From positions 1-24,858 of the forward strand of contig NZ_CAAFRZ010000156.1 of assembly GCF_900765565.1 (NCBI RefSeq): 24,858 bases of DNA, read 5' to 3'. The translations under genes and the position numbers were made by a program. Origin of the DNA: an uncultured Dialister sp. GTDB lineage: Bacteria; Bacillota; Negativicutes; Veillonellales; Dialisteraceae. Below, in pieces: positions 7,611-15,033 of the stretch. The notes under the pieces are model-generated. The model was not told the DNA's origin and searched no databases. It worked only from the letters and a program-made list of their open reading frames with translations. The first letter of the stretch is position 1; each line of letters begins with the position of its first letter.

Positions 7611-7881
7611 GTCAGGCTCCTTCCCCAGCTGGTAATCCTGCATAGGATTGTCAAATCGGGCAAAGCCCTCCCTTAGCCTGCCCATAAAAGGACCTTCCTT
7701 TTGTTGGCCCCACCGGAATGGAGCTGGGCGATAGGGCTGAGGAACATCGAAAGATTTTGGGCTGACTGTCAATCGGCAGCCTTCCCGCCGACTGGTATTT
7801 AATAGCATTTGTCTCATAAGCGGCACGTACCAAGATTCTTCGCCTGAGGCTCAGAATGACGAGTGGGAGGCGGGAAGGAAA
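7611..7881. repeat. Dispersed intergenic repeat, copy 2
   Basis: GTCAGGCTCCTTCCCCAG, AATCCTGCATAGGATTG, GCCTGCCCA, CCTTCCTTTTGT and GAGCTGGGCGATAG(G)GCTGAGGA align in order with 9326-9465. The second half (CCTTCCCGCCGACTGGTATTTA, split here as CCTTCCCGCC and GACTGGTATTTA, then GATTCTTCGC...GCTCAGAATGACGAG and AGGCGGGAAGG) aligns with 1048-1146. No gene is inside. Confidence 0.75.
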
Positions 7882-8301
7882 TCCCGTAACGCAGGCTATA
7901 TACTCATCGCCGCCAAAGGCGGCGATACTACAACTCTCTGTACCCTTTCCTTCATAACCCTTCTACACAACCTGCTGCCGACAGGCGGCTATAACCTGCG
8001 GCGAAGCCGCGCCTTTTTTATACCTGATACATATGTCCTCTCTGCCGGACTATATGACCAGAGAGGCGAAAAGGCCTGGCGAAGGCCCTTCCAATCCCCG
8101 CGGTGCACAATCCATGGAAGCAGGGAGGAAGGACCTGACGCCTTCATGAATTTCACCTCTCCGGCGCGCCGAAAACTTCATAAAAACTCCTGAGGAAAAA
8201 CCTGCTAGAAATCCTGGTGGCAACTATGGCTATACCTGCTTTTCCCTGACGACACAGATATTCCGCTTCGGCGACTGCTCCTGGCCGATTCATCGAAACA
8301 G

Positions 8302-8350
8302 AACTCCTGAGCCCTACCGCGCATCAGCATGGGACGAATCAGGAGTTTTT
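8302..8350 (+). terminator. Terminator-like hairpin without an upstream gene
   Basis: AACTCCTGA (8302-8310) pairs perfectly with TCAGGAGTT (8339-8347), followed by a short T run. A second AACTCCTGA lies at 8185-8193, so an alternative pairing is possible. The loop contains CCCTACCGCG, faintly like a T-box, but there is no downstream gene or Stem I. Confidence 0.5.
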
Positions 8351-8422
8351 ACAGTGGAAAAAAGGCATGAAGAAATATCAATCATTTCTTCATACCTTTT
8401 TTGCGTATGGAAAGATGACAGC

Positions 8423-8450
8423 ACAAAAACACGGATACAAATCCGTGCCA
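8423..8450 (-). terminator. Minus-strand terminator-like hairpin without a recognised gene
   Basis: On the minus strand CACGGAT, TTGT, ATCCGTG form a perfect 7-bp hairpin followed by TTTTTGTG. A second AT-rich hairpin with a T run follows at about 8362-8400. The tandem arrangement suggests that some minus-strand transcript ends here. Confidence 0.55.
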
Positions 8451-9256
8451 GACAGTATTGCGGGCCTCTCAGAATCAGGCGTCAACGCTGAGCATACAGG
8501 AAAGTCCTGCAGCCGCCTTGAACTTGTCGTCCGGGAATGCGGGCTCATGCTGCAAGGGATGGTATCCGTGTTTTTGATGTTATCTTGCTTTAACTTATTC
8601 TGCAGAATCCGTTTTGCTTCCCAGGCGCCTGGGGAGCCGGAGAGAGGAAGCAGGAAATCTGTATACAGGGATTCTTTATTTCCTTCTGCCAAAGCTGCAT
8701 TCCGGCCGGAATATTCGCGATGTGCATAGCAGAAAGGAAAATGGAATCCTTCCATGGAAAGATTCCTGCTTCGTCTCTCCATACATTTATATTGCATAAG
8801 CCCCCTCTTTTTACAACCTGCCTTTGAAATTTTATGAATCACTAAGGAAAGAGTGCGCTCTGGCGATATATATCAATTAGCAGAAGGAAATATGAGAATA
8901 TCATTAAACTTTTCATTTTCGCGTTCACAAAAACGCGATTTTTTCGATTTATATAGTAGAGGGATGTGAAAGACCTGCAGAATGGAAAGAAGTCATCCAT
9001 AGATTCCCAAGATGGCCATAGGGGATGCAAGTATGGAAGACAGGCGTCCATGGGTTAACCTCTTTTACCCCCCCTGATCAGGTAAAAAGAAAACGCAGAG
9101 AAATCCGTAACTTCCTCATCTATCACGGCAGAAATGACGGGAGACTCATGCCTGGCTCGCGCCGTCGTGTCATAACACAGCAGCGGCCGTAGACCATGCA
9201 GACACCGAACTCATTGGGCATAGGGGATGGGAGGGCACCGGGTTTCTTTGTGATGA

Positions 9257-9293
9257 AAAAGCAGCTTCGTAGGAGGCTGCTTTTTGTTTTTAC
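9257..9293 (+). terminator. Plus-strand terminator without a recognised gene
   Basis: AAAAAGCAGC pairs with GCTGCTTTTT around TTCGTAGGAG and is followed by GTTTTT. It has the full look of an intrinsic terminator, yet no convincing plus-strand gene precedes it. Confidence 0.7.
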
Positions 9294-9325
9294 AAGGTAT
9301 GCAGTACTGAGGTACATGCTAAATC

Positions 9326-9465
9326 GTCAGGCTCCTTCCCCAGGTGGCAATCCTGCATAGGATTGCCAAGTCGGGCGAAGTAAGGCGCCTGGCCTGCCCA
9401 GAAGGGCGCTTTCCTTTTGTCGCCCGACCGTCAGCAGCTGGGCGATAGCCCTGAGGATAGGTCCG
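9326..9465. repeat. Dispersed intergenic repeat, copy 3
   Basis: It aligns in order with 7611-7750: GTCAGGCTCCTTCCCCAG, TCCTGCATAGGATTG, GCCTGCCCA, TTTCCTTTTGT and AGCTGGGCGATAGCCCTGAGGATAG (the last given as two adjoining parts, AGCTGGGCGATAG and CCCTGAGGATAG). No coding sequence is seen. Confidence 0.75.
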
Positions 9466-9681
9466 AATAAATAGCAGGTACATAAAGATTCACATTATGG
9501 GGGGCCTTGGCTTTTCAAAGAAAGGCCTGTTATTTTCCATCGCCTTCGTGCCTTTAAAACATCTTATCCCCATAGCATTCCCACATAAGGAAGCGGACTT
9601 CCTCTATCCACTTCCATTTTTTGTAATCATATATGAAATAAAAACTATGTAAAAAACCTTATGACACTTTGAAATTATGAT

Positions 9682-9735
9682 TCATGAAATAATACGTTTT
9701 GCTATTTAACCATATTGATACAGGAATGTTTAAAC
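9682..9735 (+). promoter_or_regulatory. Upstream block shared by the two large adhesin genes, copy A
   Basis: TCATGAAATAATACGTTTTG at 9682-9701 is identical to 14699-14718. After a diverged stretch (TATT, then AT-rich), (G/C)GAATGTTTA aligns in both. The block lies about 370 bases before the adhesin start. The AATAA/TTATT ends around ACGT are loosely palindromic, as expected of an operator, but its role is not known. Confidence 0.7.
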
Positions 9736-9910
9736 ATAAAATCAACGGCACATATATGGAAAAAAGCAGCAGAAGTGACGAAAAATCATAATCTATTTCT
9801 ATAGAATGACTGGGGAGACATGAGAAAGCGGCATAAACAATACACTGGAATAACGGAAATCAGCTATAATTATGAATTCGCTCTCTCTTATTCTTATTTC
9901 CATATGTAAA

Positions 9911-9939
9911 TTGACCTTCCTCTTACATCACGCACTATT
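9911..9939 (+). promoter_or_regulatory. Probable promoter of the 1494-residue adhesin
   Basis: TTGACC (9911-9916), 17 bases, ACTATT (9934-9939). The same TTGACCTT core with a 17-base spacer to TCTATT occurs before the second adhesin (14937-14965), preceded in both by TTCTTATT and a similar AT-rich stretch. The -10 matches consensus poorly. The 5' UTR would be about 105 bases. Confidence 0.55.
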
Positions 9940-9997
9940 CTTAAAAGCATAAATATAATTTTTGCTTTAGGTTCTATGCATCTCTTAGTATTCTCGG

Positions 9998-10036
9998 ATT
10001 ACATAGATTTACGGTCCGTTGTAATAGAGCGTTTTT
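9998..10036 (+). terminator. Attenuator-like hairpin in the adhesin leader, copy A
   Basis: ATTACA (9998-10003) pairs with TGTAAT (10020-10025), with an inner ACGG/CCGT helix, followed by AGAGCG and TTTTT. It ends immediately before the ribosome binding site. It is weaker than the equivalent at 14977-15011. It could be a conditional terminator or an mRNA-stabilising hairpin. Confidence 0.4.
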
Positions 10037-10051
10037 GGAAGGAGAATTGAA

Positions 10052-13000
10052 ATGAATCGAATCTACAAAGTCATTTACAGCAAAGCACGGCAGTGTTCCA
10101 TTGTCGTGTCAGAATTCGCAAAAAGCAGCCATAAAAACAGCCGGAAAGGAGCCAGCCACATCGGTACACCAGCTTTGGCCCGCATCCTTGCCGCAGCCCT
10201 TGTAGCAGGAGCCGTGACATGGGGCGGCGTGCCGGAAGTCAGCTGGGCGGCAGACAATACGACAGTGACGGATGAATACGAGAATGAAGTCACGAATACA
10301 GATCCGAAGAAAGATATTAAAGATATCAATGCAAATATTACCGGTAAGAGGAATAAAGTCATTGATAGCAGCAATGCAGAGATTGTCGGTGATAGCAATA
10401 CGGTTACGAATGAAGTAAAAGATGGAGATAAGGTCGTCGCTCCAGTTAGAAGTGATGATGCACGCATTGTTGGTTCAAATAATGCTATTTCAGGCAGCCG
10501 TAATCAGCAGGTCATTGGTGATAATAACCAGATTATTGGCAGAGATGACGGAACGGTCTCAGAAGGAGAAGAGAATGTATCAGATTTGACAATAGGCAGC
10601 GGTAATTTTATTCGATCAAAAAATACGGAGCGCAATAAATGGGATTCTCTCAAGGTCATCGGCAATAATAATCGAGCAGATATGGAAATCGATAGTGCTG
10701 GTGGTCCGGCCGCAGGTATTGTCATTGGTGATAATCAAAATATCGATAACATTCAAGACTCTATCGTAATTGGATCTTTATCTCCTGATGAGCAAAAAGA
10801 ACAGGTTGGTGAAGGTAAGTATAAGAGTGACAAATATACTGTTGGATTGAATAGTGTCGTTGTTGGTTATCATGCAACGAGCTCTAAAGATGCTAGCACT
10901 GTCATCGGCAATCGTTCGAAGGTGAGTGGGAACTATCAAACTGTGACAGGCCTTAGATCAACAATTGAAGGGAATTACTATAATAATAAGGGCTTCAATT
11001 TACGAGACGCTCAATCGGGTAATTTCGCTTCCATCTATGGTTCATTCAATAAGATAGAAGATGCTACTGGGCCGGACGATATGGATGGTGTAGGAAATAG
11101 CATCAACGGCAGTATGAACGTCACCTCTAATGCCAGAGGTACGATGATTATGGGTGTCGGTAATACGGTTACGCACTCAAAAGGAGAATTTCTCGTTCCT
11201 AAGGATGATGATTCTGGCATCTCTACTAGAGACTTGTTGGATGCGGGAGTACTTTCAGCTAGCGATTACGCTCTGGGCAGAGATATAACTGGAAAGAATC
11301 TGACATACCCGGCTGACCAGACTTATGCTGCTATGAGAGATGCTTGGCAACGTTATATGGAAACCAGTGGCGGTGCTGTATCGGTCTTGGGTAACAGTAA
11401 CACTTCCGATTATGCTATCCGTTCTCAGATTCTTGGTACCAACAATATGTTAAAAGGAGCAGTAGATACTATAAGCTCCTATAACACCATCAGCGGTTTC
11501 TCGAATACTGGGGAAAATGTCAAGCGGACGGCTATCGTCGGGACAGGCAATACCTTGAAAAATAGTGAAGACAATGTCGTCATCGGTGACTATCATAACT
11601 TAGAAAACGGGAAACACAACGTCATTCTTGGTTCCATGGCTTCTGAAGAAAAAGCCGTGAAAAAGACAGCGAAGGCGGCATGGGCTGCAACCGATGATAA
11701 TCCTGATGGTACTTATACATACACTGTCAATGAACAGGTAGCCTTAAAGCCTAATACCAAAGATATCGAAAATGCTGTCATGGTCGGCTATAATACAGAT
11801 GTCACTCAAAATGGCGGTGTAGCCCTTGGTTCGGATTCCGTCGCTTCTACCGAAGCTGGGGAAACAGGTTATGACGCACTGGGCAAGACGCATAACAACT
11901 CCGACAAGGATTATTCTGCTTGGGTATCCACCGGTGCCGCCGTTTCTGTAGGCAGGGCTGAAGAAAAGGATAAAGAAGGCAAAGTAACTGCTCCGGCTAT
12001 TACCCGCCAGATTACCAACTTAGCTGCTGGTACAGAAGACACCGATGCTGTCAACGTAGCACAGCTGAAAGCCAGCGAAAAAAAGGTGGCTGTGGTGTTT
12101 GATGACAGAGGATCTCTCCTGAGTACGGATGCCACTGTCAACCATGAACATGAAAGTGGCGATAAGATTACCAACGTATCCAAAGGGATCGCTTTGGGGA
12201 ATAACGCGACCGTTTACAATCAGTCTGGCAGCAAAGCGGATGCCATGAAATTTGGCAGCAATATGTACACCAGTGGGATTGCCATTGGTGAAAACGGCTA
12301 TGCGCTGGAAGATTCCATCGACCTGGGCAACAAAATCTACAATGGTGCCATGGGGGATGTTACTGATCTTTCCAAATACAACAAAACGACTTCCACAGGG
12401 ACTGGCCGTGTGCTGATTGGGAATAACTCCTACAGTTCCGGGAGCCTTTCCACCTTGATCGGTAATCATTCCATTATGACTACCAGTTACTTGAATGGGG
12501 CAAAAGGCTTTCTCCCGCAGCTCTATTCCGCGCAGAATGCTGGGGCTGTTTCCATTGGTGCTTTGAACAGCATTGAATCCTATTCTTCCAGCAGTACCAT
12601 GTCCGGTGTAGCCAACGACATCATCGGGCTGGCCAACAAGACGAGAAACTCCAATGGAGCTTTGATCCTGGGCGCCGGCAACGAAATTAACAATTCCATT
12701 GCTTTTATTTCCGTTAGTGATTCGTCTACGATGGATGTGGCTACCGCAGCTCAGCAAATCCGCGATGTAATGGCTGAGGGAACCTTTGCCGGCGGTGCCA
12801 CGCTGGCCATTGGTGGCGGCAACAAAGCGGACTATACCCAGAATTCTCAGCTCATGGGTGTGGGCAACAGCCTGACCGGGACCAGCAGCTCCATCAGTAA
12901 ATTCAACATGCTGGACGGCTACAAGAATACGGCAACCAACGTAAGCAATACGAAAATCATCGGTTCCAACAACACAGTAAACGACAAAGCCGACAGCAAC

Positions 13001-14536
13001 ACGATCATTGGCGACAAGCATGTGGTTGCTGCTGAAAAGACCAACAATGTGATTATCGGCAATGCGGATCATGAACTGACCACCTCTGCTTCCGACGCCG
13101 TCCTCATCGGCCACAATGCCGACGTGAAAGTGGATGGTGGCGTGGCCCTGGGCAGCGGGTCCGTGGCTGTTACGGATAAAGGCGCGGAAGGCTATGATCC
13201 TCTGAAGAAGGGTGCCAGCGAATCGGCTGACAAGGCCTGGAAATCCTCCTGGGCAGCGATTTCTGTAGGCGATGGGACCCATACCCGCCAGATCACGGGC
13301 GTGGCGGCCGGGTTTGCGGATACCGACGCCGTGAACGTGGCCCAGCTGAAGAGTGTGGCCAGCCTGCCCGTCCACATCTACAGCGGTGGCAAGGGGAGCA
13401 GCGGCAGCTACACGGCCGGCAGCCTTGTAGCCACTCCGACCATCAGCAGCCTGCAGTTTGACTTCGGCGACGGCCTGAAAGCAGATGAAGTGGACGCAGA
13501 AGGAGGCAAACGTGTCCTGGTATCCCTGGATAAGAATGCCCTGAAGGGCGACCCTGATTTCAAGGGTGACACCGGCGAACAAGGTCCGAAAGGCGATAAA
13601 GGTGACACCGGTGCAACCGGCGCCCAGGGCGAACAAGGTCCGAAAGGCGACAAGGGCGAAAAGGGTGACACTGGCGCCCAGGGTGAACAAGGTCTGAAAG
13701 GCGACAAGGGCGATAAAGGTGACACCGGTGCTCCCGGCAAGGACGGCAAAGATGGCGGCGTAGGCACCGTTGTTGGCGACGACACCAACATCACCGTGGC
13801 CAACACCGAAACCGATGCTACCAAACCGGCCAACTATAAGGTTTCCCTGAATAAGGCCATCACCGTGGATAAGGTGACCGCAGGCGATACCACGATTTCC
13901 AGCAATGGTGTCTCCATTGCCGGTGGTCCGTCCATGACCAAGGACGGCATTGATGCGGCAGGCAAGAAGATTACCAATGTCGCAGCCGGTACGGAAACGA
14001 CGGATGCTGTTAATTATGGCCAGTTGAAGGATGTGGAATCCAAGGTCGACAGCAATACCCAGAATATCAACTACCTGAACGGCAGAGTAGGGGAACTGGG
14101 CGATCGCATCAACAAGGTGGGCGCCGGCGCCGCCGCTCTGGCTGCCCTTCATCCGTTGGATTATGATCCGGAAGATAAGTGGGACTTCGCTGCCGGCGTA
14201 GGCAATTACCGCAATGCCACCGCTGCTGCTGTGGGACTTTTCTATCGTCCTAACGAAAGGACCATGTTTAACCTGGGATGGACCATGGGTGATAACCGTA
14301 ACATGGTAAATGGCGGGTTCTCTTTGAAATTTGGAAAGAGCAATAAGTATATCAAGTATTCCAAAGCGGAAATGGCATCTGTCATTGACAAGCAGAGCAG
14401 GGAAATTGCCGAGTTGAAGGCCAGGGATGTGCAGAATGCAAAGGATAAAGCTGAAATGAAAGCGGACAATGCTGAAATGAAAGCAGAAATCGAAGCACTC
14501 AAAAAACAAGTGGAGGCTCTGGCTGCAAAGAAGTAA
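10052..14536 (+). CDS. Trimeric autotransporter adhesin with collagen-like stalk (1494 aa)
   Basis: A surface adhesin exported through its own trimeric outer-membrane anchor. It starts with the extended signal peptide typical of these proteins (MNRIYKVIYSKARQCSIVVS), with cleavage near residue 66 (VSWAA). The head (about 90-1080) consists of ladder repeats of the form (I/V)xGxxNxxxx, such as VIGDNNQIIG. Neck motifs follow at about 652-675 and 1079-1100 (DTDAVNVAQLK). Two long head modules, about 270-645 and 700-1075, are diverged duplicates. A run of 23 collagen-like G-X-Y triplets spans 1172-1240. A third neck (TTDAVNYGQLK), a coiled coil and the YadA anchor (about 1355-1430, AALAALHPLDYDPED) follow. 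A 65-residue Lys/Glu coiled coil comes after the anchor. GGAAGGAG lies seven bases before the ATG. Its ligand is unknown. Confidence 0.94.
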   Translation: MNRIYKVIYSKARQCSIVVSEFAKSSHKNSRKGASHIGTPALARILAAALVAGAVTWGGVPEVSWAADNTTVTDEYENEVTNTDPKKDIKDINANITGKRNKVIDSSNAEIVGDSNTVTNEVKDGDKVVAPVRSDDARIVGSNNAISGSRNQQVIGDNNQIIGRDDGTVSEGEENVSDLTIGSGNFIRSKNTERNKWDSLKVIGNNNRADMEIDSAGGPAAGIVIGDNQNIDNIQDSIVIGSLSPDEQKEQVGEGKYKSDKYTVGLNSVVVGYHATSSKDASTVIGNRSKVSGNYQTVTGLRSTIEGNYYNNKGFNLRDAQSGNFASIYGSFNKIEDATGPDDMDGVGNSINGSMNVTSNARGTMIMGVGNTVTHSKGEFLVPKDDDSGISTRDLLDAGVLSASDYALGRDITGKNLTYPADQTYAAMRDAWQRYMETSGGAVSVLGNSNTSDYAIRSQILGTNNMLKGAVDTISSYNTISGFSNTGENVKRTAIVGTGNTLKNSEDNVVIGDYHNLENGKHNVILGSMASEEKAVKKTAKAAWAATDDNPDGTYTYTVNEQVALKPNTKDIENAVMVGYNTDVTQNGGVALGSDSVASTEAGETGYDALGKTHNNSDKDYSAWVSTGAAVSVGRAEEKDKEGKVTAPAITRQITNLAAGTEDTDAVNVAQLKASEKKVAVVFDDRGSLLSTDATVNHEHESGDKITNVSKGIALGNNATVYNQSGSKADAMKFGSNMYTSGIAIGENGYALEDSIDLGNKIYNGAMGDVTDLSKYNKTTSTGTGRVLIGNNSYSSGSLSTLIGNHSIMTTSYLNGAKGFLPQLYSAQNAGAVSIGALNSIESYSSSSTMSGVANDIIGLANKTRNSNGALILGAGNEINNSIAFISVSDSSTMDVATAAQQIRDVMAEGTFAGGATLAIGGGNKADYTQNSQLMGVGNSLTGTSSSISKFNMLDGYKNTATNVSNTKIIGSNNTVNDKADSNTIIGDKHVVAAEKTNNVIIGNADHELTTSASDAVLIGHNADVKVDGGVALGSGSVAVTDKGAEGYDPLKKGASESADKAWKSSWAAISVGDGTHTRQITGVAAGFADTDAVNVAQLKSVASLPVHIYSGGKGSSGSYTAGSLVATPTISSLQFDFGDGLKADEVDAEGGKRVLVSLDKNALKGDPDFKGDTGEQGPKGDKGDTGATGAQGEQGPKGDKGEKGDTGAQGEQGLKGDKGDKGDTGAPGKDGKDGGVGTVVGDDTNITVANTETDATKPANYKVSLNKAITVDKVTAGDTTISSNGVSIAGGPSMTKDGIDAAGKKITNVAAGTETTDAVNYGQLKDVESKVDSNTQNINYLNGRVGELGDRINKVGAGAAALAALHPLDYDPEDKWDFAAGVGNYRNATAAAVGLFYRPNERTMFNLGWTMGDNRNMVNGGFSLKFGKSNKYIKYSKAEMASVIDKQSREIAELKARDVQNAKDKAEMKADNAEMKAEIEALKKQVEALAAKK

Positions 14537-14569
14537 TCTGACATCCAAAAAATAGCGAAAAAATAGCAG

Positions 14570-14645
14570 ATGGTATGCTCCTTTCGGAGCAGGCAGGTGA
14601 AACAAAAAATCTGTCTGCTCGGAAGGGAGTAGACCATCCTTTTTA
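14570..14645 (+). terminator. Terminator after the 1494-residue adhesin
   Basis: A long imperfect hairpin (ATGGTATGCTCC... with ...GGAGTAGACCAT, and GAGCAGGCAG with CTGTCTGCTC) of about 27 pairs, followed by CCTTTTT. It starts 34 bases after the stop. Confidence 0.88.
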
Positions 14646-14698
14646 TAGCTATAGAAGAAATAAAAAGGAGAAATTTTACATTCATTCAATCAATCGAA

Positions 14699-14750
14699 TC
14701 ATGAAATAATACGTTTTGTTATTAAGCCTTTTATTAAACACGAATGTTTA
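14699..14750 (+). promoter_or_regulatory. Upstream block shared by the two large adhesin genes, copy B
   Basis: Identical over 20 bases to 9682-9701, then TTATT and, after a diverged gap, CGAATGTTTA as in copy A. It lies about 336 bases before the second adhesin start. Confidence 0.7.
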
Positions 14751-14936
14751 TTCATTAAATAGATGAAGTTTATCAAGGGAGGGCTTTAAAATCTGAAAAG
14801 GCTTATGAGCTGATAGTATGAATTGTTGGTGCAATATGAGGTAATTGTATAGATGATATATTGTATCAACAATAATTTGACGTAAATTTACCGTATTTAT
14901 TAGTTTAGGATTCTTATTCATATTTTGATAGGCAAT

Positions 14937-14965
14937 TTGACCTTACTGCCACATCAGGTTCTATT
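14937..14965 (+). promoter_or_regulatory. Probable promoter of the 2079-residue adhesin
   Basis: TTGACC (14937-14942), 17-base spacer, TCTATT (14960-14965; TATTAT overlaps it). The TTGACCTT core and spacing match the first adhesin's promoter. The 5' UTR would be about 60 bases and consists almost entirely of the hairpin at 14977-15011. Confidence 0.6.
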
Positions 14966-14976
14966 ATAAGAAAAAT

Positions 14977-15011
14977 GAATCTAATCTACACATTAGATTC
15001 GAAGTTTTTTT
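14977..15011 (+). terminator. Attenuator-like terminator hairpin in the adhesin leader, copy B
   Basis: GAATCTAAT (14977-14985) pairs perfectly with ATTAGATTC (14992-15000) around CTACAC. GAAG and seven T residues (15005-15011) follow. The GGGAGG ribosome binding site starts eight bases later. Its position inside the leader of a large gene suggests conditional read-through. Confidence 0.65.
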
Positions 15012-15033
15012 AGAATACGGGAGGCAGGGTCAC

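Larger units (their letters stand above)
7498..10051. other. 2.5 kb region without a convincing gene
   Basis: Open frames of up to 150 codons exist on both strands (for example 8367-8729 plus and 8390-8842 minus). They overlap one another, lack good ribosome binding sites or run through terminator hairpins, and their translations do not look like proteins. The region holds repeats (7611-7881, 9326-9465), hairpins (7998-8010; CCTCTCTG/CAGAGAGG near 8037-8066; 8302-8350; 8362-8400; 8423-8450; 8920-8937; 9257-9293) and, from 9680, the leader of the next adhesin. It may be decayed genes, an unrecognised non-coding RNA, or both. Confidence 0.6.

Noticed and set aside
8302..8350. Possible second T-box because the loop contains CCCTACCGCG
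   Set aside because: The conserved AGGGTGG half is absent, no Stem I is seen, and no gene follows.
8390..8842. A 150-codon minus-strand frame with a possible AGAGGGGG site before an internal ATG
   Set aside because: It runs through a terminator hairpin (8423-8450), overlaps an equally long plus-strand frame, and the translation is Ser/Arg/Pro/Cys-rich without protein character.
9190..9245. Phrase ACCATGCAGACACCGAAC resembling part of 5S rRNA
   Set aside because: The rest of a 5S molecule and its helices are missing, and no rRNA operon is nearby.
13565..13771. Direct repeats considered as a CRISPR array
   Set aside because: They are in frame within a collagen-like coding segment with no unique spacers.
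12020..14689. An 889-codon open frame antisense to the 1494-residue adhesin
   Set aside because: It mirrors the repetitive, codon-biased adhesin gene, has no ribosome binding site, and its translation shows no domain. The sense gene has a signal peptide, necks and anchor.
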